A stretch of 64,000 bases of DNA from positions 18,047,001 through 18,111,000 of the forward strand of contig OX387199.1 in the NCBI GenBank assembly GCA_947561715.1, written 5' to 3'. Origin of the DNA: Ascidia mentula. Its lineage: Eukaryota > Chordata > Ascidiacea > Phlebobranchia > Ascidiidae. Positions 10,563 through 21,553 of the stretch are shown here, piece by piece; the first letter of the stretch is position 1, and every line of letters begins with the position of its first letter. The notes below the pieces were generated by a model, which saw nothing but the letters and a program-made list of their open reading frames with translations, was not told where the DNA came from and did not search any database. The position numbers and the translations under genes are program-made.

Positions 10563-10829
10563 TAAGCGTATTTTCCTAAAATGATTTGTGTTGCTGCAAT
10601 TTTAAATTCAGAAATATCCGAAAAAGCCTGAGGGAAAGATAAGAAATTCTTCGACGAATCTAATGGTATGACGCAAAGTCTGAATTTGTTTAGATAGGCC
10701 GTTAAATGTAACACGACTCTGTGGTACGTACTAATAATTTCGTATACATTGGCCGCAACAGTAGAACCATTGACCCGCATTCAGTGGCAAGTCCAGGGCC
10801 ATAAACCTGGCGGGCAGCGAAAATGTCTT

Positions 10830-11130
10830 GTTTGGTATTTTCTGTTGTGCGTGACAGACTGTTGATCGCGCACTGTATCACGATATACATTTCTATGTAA
10901 ATCCACAGCTATCTTGCTGACAGCTCAGTGGGTTGGTTCAGTGCGCTCGCTGTGTTGATTTTACATAGAAATATATTTTGTGCTAATCACATTCATGATT
11001 ATGACGTGGTTTAGACACTCACGGGGAGTTGAACAAAGGATCACAAACCCATCATGAGGGGACGCATCTTCAACACAAAAGATGCCCCGATCCACCAGGC
11101 GACATTACTTCCAAGGTATAAGTTTTTTTG
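10830..11130 (+). repeat. Five-copy duplicated module, copy 2
   Basis: Close to 1,880-2,190 and to the inverted copies at 18,470-18,760 and 23,535-23,790. It again lies upstream of a secreted-module gene. Similarity to the copies upstream of the TPR-like genes ends at about 11,260. Confidence 0.65.
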
Positions 11131-11449
11131 ATTGATGAACATCGATGGTTAGGACATTGGAAACTAATGTATAAATATAATACATGTACACACTCTTTGT
11201 TCAGTTTTCGCCTCGTTCAGCAACAACAGCCGATGAGAAAAAGTATTTAGGCTTCGAAATCTTCTCTCATCGTTTGCGTAAACAAGTGTAGCAACGTAAG
11301 AAGGCTTCTTTTTGGAAATTAATATTTATGATGATTGTTTTTAACAAAACTGACGACATATTATTGCTTGCCATTAAGCTTTAATCCTATGCTGTTTACT
11401 CCATGGTCAGCAGAAACACGAAAATCACAATTGCTGACCAACGACGTCG

Positions 11450-11542
11450 TGACGTCATCGTCAACTAAGTGTTAACTTGTCTTGCAGTTTTAGTCCAGAT
11501 CTATCGAATCGTTAAAGGAAGTGCCTGGTCGCCTTATAAAAG
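11450..11542 (+). promoter_or_regulatory. CRE palindrome and TATA box of secreted-module gene 2
   Basis: TGACGTCA at 11,450-11,457 and TATAAAAG at 11,535-11,542, with the same spacing as in copy 1. The promoter is intact even though the coding part is broken. Confidence 0.6.
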
Positions 11543-11717
11543 GAGCGTGGGCTCGTTTTGCAAATCATTACCATCTTGTTCCACGGATATACTGTATAAC
11601 AAGAAAGCTTTATCAACAGCAAGCAAATCAAAGGTATGTCTAGATTTAGATTTGTAAGTTTTTGATCAACATTGTCATATTTCAAATTCGTCTAGAAATT
11701 AAGTTTGATTTTTTTAG

Positions 11718-12998
11718 ATGAATTTAATGATTTTTGCTCTTTTGTGCATCTTTGTCGTATCAACTCAGGCTGTCAAGTATTATCCTGGTAAGATCAACTT
11801 TCCTAATTGAAATTTTTTTGTGTTGATAATTTAAAATCTTGAAGTAAATGAACTAAGTGGAAATGTCCATGCAAAACAGTAGTTGGCAAGATTTCCATTA
11901 AATGAAGGTTTGTTCTCTTTCAGTTACTCTCAACAATCTCGGATGTTGGGCGGACAATGGAAATAGAGCAATGATGGAGCAAGTTACCAAGCAAGAGTGA
12001 ATGCGATCGCAAAATGTGCCAGAGTCGCTCACAACAATGGTGATGACGTATTCGCTGTCCAGGTATAATTCCTATACAAAACAATTAGTGGTTAAACATT
12101 TTCCAAAACTGGTAAATGTTATATGATAAAATCGTTAAAAAAAGTTCGTCGGATGCTAGTCTTAACCCACCGAAAATAATTACTGAAGTTTACTGCATAT
12201 TCTCATCGTATTTTGGACCAAAATCAGTTTTCGTTCCATTGAAATTTATAGAACGGAGGTTGGTGTGCAAGTTCTGCCACAGCAAGAAACACATATAGAA
12301 AATACGGAAAAAGCACAGCTTGCGCAACTGACGGAGAAGGTGGAGGTTGGGGAAACCAAGTTTACGAAATCGCCACAATTTCACAAGGTATGTCTTGCTT
12401 TGAGGGTTTTTCTTCTCGCTATCCGTAAATGCACGTTTGTGCAATTTGTCAGTAAATTTACGCTGATATTTTGTTTACTAGTGAAACTTACTGAATTGGG
12501 TTGTTGGCGGGACACCTCAGATCGTGCCATCCCCACACTTGAAGGATTGGAACGAGTTCTCGACGGACCATATAAAAGCCGTAACGAGGCGATCGCCAAA
12601 TGTGTGCAAGCCGCCTACTCCCGTGGATACAACATCATTGCCTTGCAGGACGGTGGTTGGTGCGCCGGGTCACGTGATGCAGTGGAGACGTACAAGAAAT
12701 ATGATGCGAGTCACGCCTGCCCTGCTTCTGGAAAGGGTGGGGTTTGGGCAAACCAAGTTTATCGAATCGACGTTGAAGTTACCACGTAAGTGGAAGTTGT
12801 TGTGTGACTGCAAGATGTGTCAAGCTATTCGACCTTGGCACAAATCAAATCATGTTTATTTTGCAAAAAAAGCAACTACGCGTAAGAACGATATACAAAG
12901 AAATAAAAAAAAACAAAAAAACAATACATTGGACATTGGTTCGTTTAATTTTTTGTTATTGTTTATAACTCCATGATTTATGTTTCAGAACGTACTAA
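11718..12998 (+). pseudogene. Secreted two-module gene, copy 2 (frameshifted)
   Basis: Exon layout matches copy 1: 11,718-11,787 (signal peptide), a third exon from 11,924, 12,252-12,387, 12,482-12,785 and 12,989-12,998. In module 1, 28 bp are missing after GCAAT near 11,975, which shifts the frame and brings a TGA at 11,998-12,000. Splice sites, module 2 (TELGCW...GGVWANQVY) and the polyadenylation signal at 13,089 remain intact, so the loss is recent. A short secreted peptide could still be made, but the two-module protein cannot. Confidence 0.75.
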
Positions 12999-13279
12999 AT
13001 CAGACCACTGCTGCATGGAAATGAGAACACAATTCCTGATATATCTTACATTATATCATGTTTTACAACTATAAAGGAAAAATTGGCAAATAAATGACAC
13101 ATGTAACCGAAAATCAATTTCGTTTTTTTTGTATTATGCAGTACTACTCAGTACTTAGAAGGAGGATTAAATACCAATAAGTAAGACGCTATTGCAGACA
13201 TATAAACAATACAGATGAAGGATAGCGACAAACCAATGGCCATAAAACTTATTCTTATAGTTTTTCGTGGACAACCTAA

Positions 13280-13412
13280 CAATGTCATAATATTGATTTA
13301 AAGTTATCCCAGACTTTTTCTGTCGACTTCCTCTGGTTTATCAGTTTAAGTTGTTGGAACATTCGCCAGGTGCATTGATGCAGAGGGCCTTGAAAACAGG
13401 ATTCCGCCTACT
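13280..13412 (+). repeat. Segmental-duplication module, third copy, cut by a junction
   Basis: Matches 248-600 and 4,372-4,620 up to about 13,420. It then joins abruptly to ACCACAAAAAAAGTTGAACC, which is the inverted left flank of the sulfotransferase block (compare 25,440-25,470 and 44,170-44,210). It is a clear recombination breakpoint. Confidence 0.6.
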
Positions 13413-13424
13413 TCATACGCATTT

Positions 13425-14158
13425 ACCACAAAAAAAGTTGAACCAGTGTTTTGGCAACACCGCGATTGCGCACAGATAAATCACGTGGAAGGCGTTCGCG
13501 AACAGAAATACGCGAATTCAACTCATGCAAGTCCAAACTATTCTTCCCACACCCGAGATCGTCCTTACCCACCAGAACAACGAAGTTTATAATCCAGCGA
13601 AGCCTTTTTTCGCTTTCACGAACAACAATAAAGCTTGTTTCGCGCCAGTGCAAGCCGTCTTTAGTTCATGATCGACTACACTTGGATTACTTCAAATGAC
13701 GCTGATGTGTTAGGAATATTCTTGATTTGCTTTTGGCAGCAAGTAAAATATGAAAAAGGCAAGTATGGAGGAAGTTTTCCCAATCTATGTCCTGTCAACG
13801 AATTCAGGTTGTGTAACTTGCGTCTGGTGCTTTTTTTCCCTTCGGTCGTCATGCTTCGTTGATTGTGTCTGTTTGATTCGTTGTCGTATTTCTGAAACTC
13901 GCGGATAAAGGCGAAATGTTGAACTTGGATTACTACATTCTAGATAACCGAGATCGCATTACTTAATAACTTTTAAAAATTTAATGAAAAGTCTGACTTG
14001 TTCCTAAAAGAAGTGATCGCACAAGCATCATCTAACAGCATGGCATTAACACCCGGGAACAAAGACTAGGTAGAAATCAAATGCCTTTGACTTCCTTCAT
14101 ATATATGTTCTTCTTTGTCGTACTAAATGGTAAGAATTGCGTTTGATGATCAACGTAG
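13425..14158 (-). repeat. Inverted copy of the flank between Penelope-like element and sulfotransferase gene
   Basis: Reverse-complement match to 24,745-25,470 and 43,480-44,210, including the CCACGTGATTTATCTGTGCGCGAT stretch and the MIDYTWITSNDADVLG-type open frame present in all three. I see no splice signals that make this a gene. Confidence 0.65.
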
Positions 14159-14264
14159 CCTAAAAGGTCTCATCAGTGCAGCTGGTGTGACTATAAGAAG
14201 ACTTTGCTGACCAAACGGTAAGTTGCTTATAGTCACACCAGCTGCACTGATGAGACCTTTTAGG
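14159..14264. repeat. 39-bp inverted repeat carrying the hammerhead
   Basis: Arms 14,159-14,197 and 14,226-14,264 are perfect reverse complements with a 28-nt spacer. Only the right arm continues into the second half of the hammerhead; the left arm diverges after the AGGT of stem II. Confidence 0.85.
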
Positions 14265-14292
14265 TCGAAACAGTGGCCATCTGTCTGCAGCT
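14240..14292 (+). ncRNA. Type I hammerhead ribozyme (all core bases present)
   Basis: Stem I AGCTGCA (14,240-14,246) pairs perfectly with TGCAGCT (14,286-14,292). The core CTGATGA is at 14,247-14,253. Stem II GACCT/AGGTC has a 3-nt loop, and the GAAA box is at 14,267-14,270. Short stem III CAG/CTG has a 7-nt loop, and cleavage is predicted after GTC at 14,285. Minimal type I hammerheads of this kind are known from Penelope-like retroelements, which agrees with the GIY-YIG coding remains immediately downstream. Confidence 0.9.
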
Positions 14293-15390
14293 TATACACA
14301 ATTCATATTATTGGCTCCACATTGCTTATCATATGGCAAAACTACTTTGGAGTTTTTGGATGTGTGGCATGTGTCGTGCAGTGAATCAAACTTTGGGTTT
14401 GTAACTAAAGACTTCATGAAAGATAGAGCTAAAGAACGCTGTTTTCTCCATGGAACGCCATACCGACCCAGACATGTTTACAAGTCAATTGTCCTCGGTG
14501 AAACATGCCGTTTGCGCCGCCTTAACCAAAGACAGGACCACTACCTCCAAAGCCTTGAAAGACTTGGGGACAAATGCAGGAAATCTGGGGACATTTGACT
14601 TGTAAACATATCTGGGGGGACAAATGCGAGTATCGCAGAGGCACGAACGTGGTCAACACGCTTCCGCAACTCCAACGACAAGATAATAGATCATATTATT
14701 GCTTGGGGTACAGAATTTCCTCAGGTTCTCAAGTTAACGCAAAAAGAAAGGAAATTAAAGAGCCAGGCCCAAGTCGTTTACAACGACCACCCTCTTTGGG
14801 TAATATTTTAACAAATTACCGGCAGCTGGCGCTGCAAACGAACTGCAACGACTCTCCCGGATGCTACCCTTGTGGGCGGTGCGCATTGTGCGGACACCAC
14901 GGCAATAACACATCCATGGTTACAGAAACGTCCACAATATCAACAAAAACAGGCAAACAATACAAACTGCCGCAACATCTGACGTGTGCGAGTTTCGGCA
15001 TTTATGTTGCGACATGCATGATCTGTCAGGAACAATATGTTGGCCAAACCAAAAATAAATTTTCAACAAGATGGACACAGCACCGGTCAGACTGGAATTT
15101 CAGCTAAAGTTCGTGCTACGGGTTGTCATTACTCTTTTGCGTGCCCACGTGATTCGCACTCCCTTATCTTTCTGCCTCCGGTGTTAGAAAGCCTTGCACA
15201 GCAGTGCAGTTCGTAGTTGGGCAGATGTAGTGGTAGGGGCCACAGTTTTCATCATTTTAGTTTTATTTTATTTTATTTGCTTGCCTATCTTGTGTAAAGG
15301 TAGCTTCGAGTGCTTTATTGCATTTTTATTGCAGAAACTGATGATGCCTTTGTAGGCGAAATCGATTTTTCGTATTTCATAAATTAACCG

Positions 15391-16795
15391 ACTGACGGTA
15401 ATCAGAAACACTTGGTTTCAAACTTTAGCTTCAACCAATTTATTGATGTCAGACAGCACCTCCTCTGTTTCATTGAAGTCTCAACATTGAACATGATAAT
15501 GTAAAACGCAGTGTTTAGTTTCATAAGATCGAGGCGCCACAAACGCGAGAACTTCAAATATGCTTCTTTGCTTCACTACGTCGTGTATTTGGTTAAGATC
15601 ATACTTTTAGGGATCATTTCTATAGTATGTATCTTGAAAACGTCATTCAAACGTGACGGACCCCCAACTGCGATGATGAGAAGTAGTGTTTCCTTCTGAG
15701 CATGAAGTTTAGTGGAGGTTGGTGTTTATTCTCCTTCTCTGCTTTGAGGAATGTTCTCTCTTCCTGTACTGGGAGAGGGGGGAAGGAAACGTTCTAAGCA
15801 GTTAGTTTATCATACGGACTTCACAAACCATTTGTAGTAGCTGTTATTTTGCTTTGAGTAAGACATTTAGTCCTTCACACACAAGAAAATTGAAATTGTA
15901 TTTGAAAGATGCACAAATCCACTTATACTGTCCCACGCAGTATTTGGTTTCATGACCTCGGGGTGACGTAAGTTATTTTTACATAATTTGACCTTTGCAT
16001 GGATTCAAACCCAAGGCTTTTTTCGAACTAAATAATCAGGTCATAGAAGAGAATAAACTTTGACAGGAAGAAAGGGCCCCATAGAAAAAATTCGCTTGTT
16101 GACCCGAAAAACTATAACAAGCAATTGTTAACGACCAATACAAGATGCTACAAGGGTCCTAATTCGTCCCAATCAACACGTTACTTATTCCACCATGTTG
16201 CTTTGCACTAGAAGAGCCAATAATTTTCAGGTTGATTATCTAAGGACAAAGTGAACTACTTGATCAACTTTTAAAATCACTTAAATAAGCAACAAGAGAG
16301 GAAGCCATGGTTGGCCAAAACAGGCAGAATCCCATCAAAACAAAACCTAAACTTGATACTAGCAGACAAAGAGCGCTTGTTCAGTTCATCAAGTAAATTA
16401 TAAAAGCAAGTAATTAATGAAAACCATTTTACAAACAGCGCAGTTACAGATTTCAGTGACAAAAACCGTAGCAAAACGGCAAAACAAGTTACGAGCAAGT
16501 GGTTAATGGAGGTGATATAGTGTGCGTTGTTCATCTTCTATGTGTCCTCAGGTATAATCTCGCGTCGGTCGTTTGTTACTTGCATGTTGAGCACAAAAGT
16601 GTTCGTATTAAAAGGACGGGAAGATGTACAAGATTGAAAGATACATTAATTTTTTTTATGCAGACCCAAGAAGCTTTAAATACAAGCAAGAGAGACTCGG
16701 CTGTTCAGAAAATGTAACTTTGATAATATTTTACATCTCCAAATACATCACAAAAGCGTGGCAAATGTGAATATGTGATTTATAAACGCCAAAAT
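15391..16795. repeat. TPR-gene 3' flank, inverted copy of 40,386-41,960
   Basis: This stretch and 40,386-41,960 are reverse complements with scattered differences. They share the CCGACTGACGGTAATCAGAAAC and TGACCTTTGCATGGATTC stretches. I see no exon with good splice sites in it. Confidence 0.65.
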
Positions 16796-18091
16796 TCAGC
16801 AACGCTTACCAAGTGTTTGCACAACTTTTAACTTCTTTTCACATATATTTTGCCAATGTGGTTTTTCAGTTCTCGACAGATTTTCGCAACATTCGATTAC
16901 TATTTTTGCTTTCCGGATGTATTTTTCTGCCTTTTGAAGATAGTCCATGTGCGTTACACCCATATATGGGTCTGATGACGTCGATTCTTTCGAATAATTG
17001 GCAATATTTTTTTGAGATTGTTCAATGTAGCCAGATTGGTACATTTCGACGTAAACGTCTCCAAGCATCACATATCCTTCTACTACCACGCTTAGTCGCT
17101 TAACACGTTCTGGAGCACGGTGCATGATTTCTTTGAGTGTCAATTCTGCCCTAGCATATTCCCGCAGCATGTACATAACGCGGCCCACGTACAGTCCACA
17201 TTGGAAACACAGATAGTGTTTCAAATCCTTGTTATAAGGACCCACCCTCTCCATACTTAGCTTACATCGAACGACCCACTCTAAAACAACAGAAGAAACC
17301 AGTGCTTGGTGCTTTTTCACGTGAATTAGGGCATCGCTCAGAGCGCATAACTCTTGAGCACATCCTAACAATCCTACAATTTTGTACGCAGGATCATGCA
17401 AACTCTGAAAAGAGTTTGTTGCTGACATTATCAAAACAGCACAATCAAAATAATTTTTTGACAATCTCTCTGAGTGTGCGAATTCCAAGAGGTTTTGGCA
17501 CGTTGAAGCTTCAGTTGGAGCAAAGCTTGCCAAATCGTTGATGTACCTGTCGATGTCTTTAAAACAACTTTCGTTTTTGAAACTTTGCTTCAGACTGTCT
17601 CGAAGTTTTATGGCCCTTTTCTTTGTGAAAATTTTCCACATGTCATCACCTGGAAGTAAAAGACAGGTTTGCGAAAAACGTTTTGTTGTTATTTTGTTTG
17701 GTTTAGATTGTTGCAATTCGCAGTACCACTAGCTTTTAGTGGATGTATTCTTACATGCTGCATTTTTTCTCTGCGTTGGTTCATGCCTTAAAAATTCTAC
17801 TATTTTAATTATTAACATGATTGCTTGCGTTGTTTTCTTTTCATTGCATGCCATTTAAACCGGTGGTTACTATGTTTACATCCAAGAACACGTACAGCGG
17901 CCATCTGTGTACAGCTTACAAAATTCAAATGTTTGTCTCAATGCGTATTTGTACGATACTCATGTACCTTTATTCTTCAGAAAGCTCTTCAGTCGTTTTT
18001 CGAAATCGGCTTCTTTCCCTTGGTGAATTTTGTCAACCCTGCAATACGAGGCCAAAGTGAACGCAACTACCAACCCAAAGTAAGTTATCAT
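16796..18091 (-). CDS. TPR-like helical-repeat protein, copy 1
   Basis: Exon 1 is 18,091-17,968 (124 nt, donor AAAG|GTACATG). Exon 2 runs from 17,649 (acceptor TTCCAG) to the TGA ending at 16,796, for 325 aa. The N-terminus (MITYFGLVVAFTLASYC) is hydrophobic and looks like a signal or anchor. The rest is helical, with paired-helix spacing like TPRs (LLGCAQELCALSDALIH; GYVMLGDVYVEMYQ) and no catalytic motif I recognise. A GTAAGC at 16,809 could act as a donor to further exons; otherwise the protein ends LGKRC. The copy at 39,215-40,385 has identical exon lengths. Function unknown. Confidence 0.7.
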
Positions 18092-18151
18092 GCTCTTAGT
18101 TAATTTGTTATCATGTATTACGTGTTAAGACTTGGTTGTAGGTTTACTTTG

Positions 18152-18159
18152 TGACGTCA
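18152..18159. promoter_or_regulatory. CRE palindrome upstream of TPR-like gene 1
   Basis: TGACGTCA lies about 60 bp before the ATG, inside TTTGTGACGTCACAAA, and is conserved at 23,219-23,226 and 39,146-39,153. The secreted-module promoters carry the same octamer. Confidence 0.5.
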
Positions 18160-18469
18160 CAAACGTCCCCGAACCTGGTCAACCCTTACCGATTTCGAGC
18201 TAAATCAAAGGGAAATCTATTTTGTTGATTGACCACGAAGTCAAACAACCTATCTCCAACTTTGGGTTGCGGTGATTTTTCTTCTGCAAAATTATAAAAA
18301 CATATTTTCAACATATATGTTTTTATTTCCCAAGATTTCGAAGCCTACATACTTGTTTTCTCATCGCCTTTTGTTGTTGAACTCTGCGAAAACTGAACAT
18401 ATGTATTATATTTGTATATTAGTTTCCAATGTCCTAACCATCGATGTTAATCAATCAAAAAAACTTATA

Positions 18470-18760
18470 CCTTAGAAGTAACGTCGCCTGGTGGATCGGG
18501 GCTTCTTTTGTGTTGAAGATGCGTCTCCTCATGATGGGTTTGTGATCGTTGGTTCAACTTCCCTTGAGTGTCTAAACCACGTCATAATCATGAATGTGAT
18601 TAGCACAAAACATATTTCTACGTAAAGCCAACACAGCGAGCGCAAAATGCCAAATAGGACATTTTCGCTACCCGCCAGGTTTATGGCCCTGGACTTGCCA
18701 CTCAATGCGGGTCAATGGTTCTACTGTTGCGGCCAATGTATACGAAATTATTAGTACGTA
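18470..18760 (-). repeat. Five-copy duplicated module, copy 3 (inverted)
   Basis: Reverse-complement match to 10,830-11,130. Here the module lies between the pseudokinase gene and the TPR-like gene. Confidence 0.65.
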
Positions 18761-18938
18761 CCACAGAGTCGTGTTTCATTTAATGACCTATCTACACAAA
18801 TTTCGATATAAACTCCTTTGTATTACGATTGCGTGGAATTCAGACTTGGTGTCATACCTTTAGATTCGTCGAAGAATTTCTTATCTTTCCCCAAGGCTTT
18901 TTCGGATATTTCTGAATTTAAAATTGCAACAAAACAAA

Positions 18939-19187
18939 TCATTTCAGGAAAATACGCTTAGTTTTTTTACTTGCACAAAAAAACATGTAACCGCATACAG
19001 TACCGAAATAAACGTTTTCAGGAGCACTTTTTTTAGTATTTTTGTCCAAGGACGAGTCAGTTTGATCGTCTGTGTTACCTGAAGAAACAGTAATAATATA
19101 GTTTCTAGTATTTCCGTTTTTATGGATATCGTTTGTGTTAAAATCTGTAACGGATATTTCAGCATTGCACAATATACTGTAGGTCAT
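18939..19187 (-). CDS. Candidate 3' exon of pseudokinase copy 2
   Basis: An open frame reading TYSILCNAEISVTDFN...YIITVSSGNTDDQ...SKKTKRIFLK, homologous to 10,350-10,562 and ending in a stop codon. Its frame is kept open in both duplicates. Connection to upstream exons is not proven. Confidence 0.35.
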   Translation of the reverse strand: MTYSILCNAEISVTDFNTNDIHKNGNTRNYIITVSSGNTDDQTDSSLDKNTKKSAPENVYFGTVCGYMFFCASKKTKRIFLK

Positions 19188-19665
19188 AATGTCATTGCAA
19201 CTGTAACTGAATCAAAGTCAAGACACACACTAGACAAGACTCCAGAAAATCTTGCTTCTGGCAAGGTTTTAATTAATTTCGCTGGGCACTCTGGACCAAC
19301 TTCTTATATACTAAGCTACATAGACCTGTGTGCATATATACAGTTGACAAGTCACACCGGTAACTATTAGACCGTCAGTGTAACGTTTATACAGTTACAG
19401 CCACACTACGAAACTGTAGGCCCAAAAAATTTTGGATTATTACCGGATGAATAAAGTTCTTTAGGTGTCGTATTTTCCTCCAATTTGATGTTTGAATACC
19501 TTTTCGTTTTCTCAGACGTTGATATAGGTGATGTTGCTGCATTTTCAATATATACAGAAGTTCAACACAGGATTATAAAAATTTTAAATTAGTCAACAGG
19601 TACCACAAAGTGGAAATATGTGTGTCTAGTGCGAGTGTAAAAGTGAGTGCAGTGCCACAGTCAAC

Positions 19666-19721
19666 AGCTGCAGTGATGAGACCTTACATGTCGAGACAGT
19701 GTGTACACCCTGTCTGCATAT
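19666..19721 (+). ncRNA. Decayed hammerhead ribozyme relic
   Basis: AGCTGCA, GTGATGA, GACCT...ATGTC, GAGA, CAG...CTG, TC and TGCATAT. Core C3 is changed to G and GAAA to GAGA. It is the inverted-duplicate partner of 9,759-9,814. Confidence 0.55.
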
Positions 19722-19941
19722 CTTATTCATTATCTTAGATCTTCTTGCACGTATATAATGGTAATTCTTTCATCCAAAAAATTTCAGAATTAAAAATACT
19801 AATCATGTTTCGTTTGAAATCACATAATTTAGGACAGGTGTTGTTTTGGAGGGTCAGGCCGCCCGCAACTACTCCGAACACAAAGCCAAATCCCGGTAAA
19901 AGTTCTTACAGTTGTTTTCTGATCTTCTAGGCTTGCTTTAC

Positions 19942-21553
19942 CTTTAGGTTTGCCAAGGATATCGGGATCTGGTTTTGATCTTCCTATGCGCTCTTTATCA
20001 CAAAATGTGTGGTTGGATTTTTTGTTGCCTAACAGCACAACAATGTTCAAGTTTTAACTTAGTTGTAAGGAGATAAGGCGTAATTGCTAGGTCAGGTCAA
20101 CAGGCGATAACAACTAATTCAAACAAGAAGTCAAACCGAAAGTATTTAGCCCGTGAATAATAAAACAGTGAATACACACCATAGGTAATCATTGCGCAAC
20201 AGAGAAGAAGGTCTGAACAAACAGATTTTAAATACCTCGTTTTCCTTCTGTAGTTTGGTTAATGACCATTGTGTTCAATGAGTACCATGGAATGTCCAAC
20301 CCAATAGGCAAGTTTGTGGCAGTGGAACCATTTGGGGCATTCGGCCTCGTTTCAGTATCACCCAACACCTTCCACCAACTTTGAAATTCACGTTTGAGCT
20401 TTGCTACGGTGGGTCGTGCAGATGGAGCCATATTCATGCACTGTTCTGCTATATCCTTGATGGCAATATATAGTGTAGTCTTTTGGTTTGAGCAACACTT
20501 AATCATACTGCACACAATTATGCCAAAACTATATACGTCTTCCTTGTTAATTGTAGAAAATCTCGGGGTTTTGATAATTTTTGGTGCTGCCGAAAACTCC
20601 AAATTATTTGCATTCACGCAATTAATTTTGGCACGCATGTTTTCAGTGACAAGGATCTTGTCGAGGGTCAACTCATTATCTGTCAGTCGTTTGTAGCTGG
20701 TGAACTTATGTAGGTGGAATAACCCATCAACAACATCCGAAACTAAACTAAACAAGAGAATGTCGTCGATCTCAATCGAGTTATTTGAGATCAGTTGTTG
20801 AAGATTTCCACTTGGAAAGTACTCCATGACAACTCCAAGGGAAGATTTCCACTTGGCGTACCCGAGAACCCGGACTATATTGTCGTGTTTGACTTGCTGC
20901 AAGACTCCAAGCATGCTATGTAACCTGCAAAAGTTTGTTGTGTGTTTGTGAATTATTTGCTTGCATCCCGTTAAAGGTTATTCAACAAACATATTTTTTT
21001 GCTGTCGCATTTTATGAATTTTGCGATGTCTGTTCCGGGATTTTTTTTAATACTATCATTGTTTTTCCATTAGAAAATGATATTGTGCCTACGAAACCGC
21101 TACCACGTTATTTTTTATATTTACTGATTTTAGATAGATTTTTTCTGATGCCTCAGTTAAACCCATTGGAAGGTATTTAAATCCGTAATGAAATATTGCA
21201 CTAAACCATGACTTTACGTCACTGAAGAATATTGCCACAAACACAAAGATGGAATCGACTCACCGAGTTTCATTTTGTTTCAATTCCGAATTACTTCCTT
21301 CCACAGCAATGCACTTTACTGCTACGTATTCAAGCGATTCATCAATGCATAGTTTTACTTTGCCAGTACCTAATCCAAATGGCGAAATGCTGGGTGGAAC
21401 ACACCAAATGTTCTCGGCATCGTAATATTTAGTCTAAAACACATCATTTGTATTGATTTTGCTTTTATACAATGTAAAACAAACAACAAGCCTAGTATAT
21501 TATGAAAATTTTCCTTGCAACAAAATTATCCCCACCTCAATTATTTCTTCCAT
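19942..21553 (-). CDS. Pseudokinase (TKL-like fold) gene copy 2, at least four exons
   Basis: Exons: 21,553-21,536 (MEEIIE), 21,433-21,264, 20,924-20,236 and 20,028-19,942, with matching phases and GT-AG ends. The second exon carries a glycine-rich loop (FGLGTGKVKLC) and the ATP-site lysine (YVAVKCIAVEG). The third gives the rest of the kinase fold: HDNIVRVLGYAKW, VVMEYFPSGNLQQLI, then HKFTSYKRLTD...KILV where HRDLKPSN is expected, and no DFG. DVYSFGIIV and ARPTVAKLK close the C-lobe. Nucleotide binding is possible but phosphotransfer is not expected. The fold looks closest to RIPK/IRAK-like kinases. A stop at 20,228 ends the frame if the GAG|GTATTT donor is not used. Confidence 0.7.

Larger units (their letters stand above)
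14159..15390 (+). mobile_element. Penelope-like element fossil, 3' part with GIY-YIG region and hammerhead
   Basis: Degraded coding sequence on the plus strand shows the region between reverse transcriptase and endonuclease (RHVYKSIVLGE...RLRRLNQRQ), a GCYPCGRCALCG zinc-knuckle-like motif and the GIY-YIG entrance YVATCMICQEQYVGQTKN. The reverse transcriptase core is absent. The 5' side is an inverted repeat with an intact hammerhead. The 3' end carries CTGATGATGCCTTTGTAGGC followed by GAAA, usual at Penelope-like ends. It is truncated and broken in several places, and about 320 bp shorter at the 3' side than the 41,960-43,495 copy. Confidence 0.8.

Noticed and set aside
10830-11130. Five-copy module as a tRNA-derived SINE (GCTCAGTGGGTTGG as box A)
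   Set aside because: The nearest box-B-like sequence is about 100 bp away and weak, and all copies lie within the segmental duplications rather than at independent sites.
15335-15375. CTGATGATGCC...AGGC-GAAA at the Penelope-like 3' end as another working hammerhead
   Set aside because: An extra base separates the core from stem II and stem I has only four pairs; I treat it as a hammerhead-like end signature, not a ribozyme.
17825-18103. 92-aa open frame opposite TPR-like exon 1, also seen at 22,892-23,170 and 39,164-39,481
   Set aside because: It is the antisense shadow of the coding exon and its intron, conserved for that reason.
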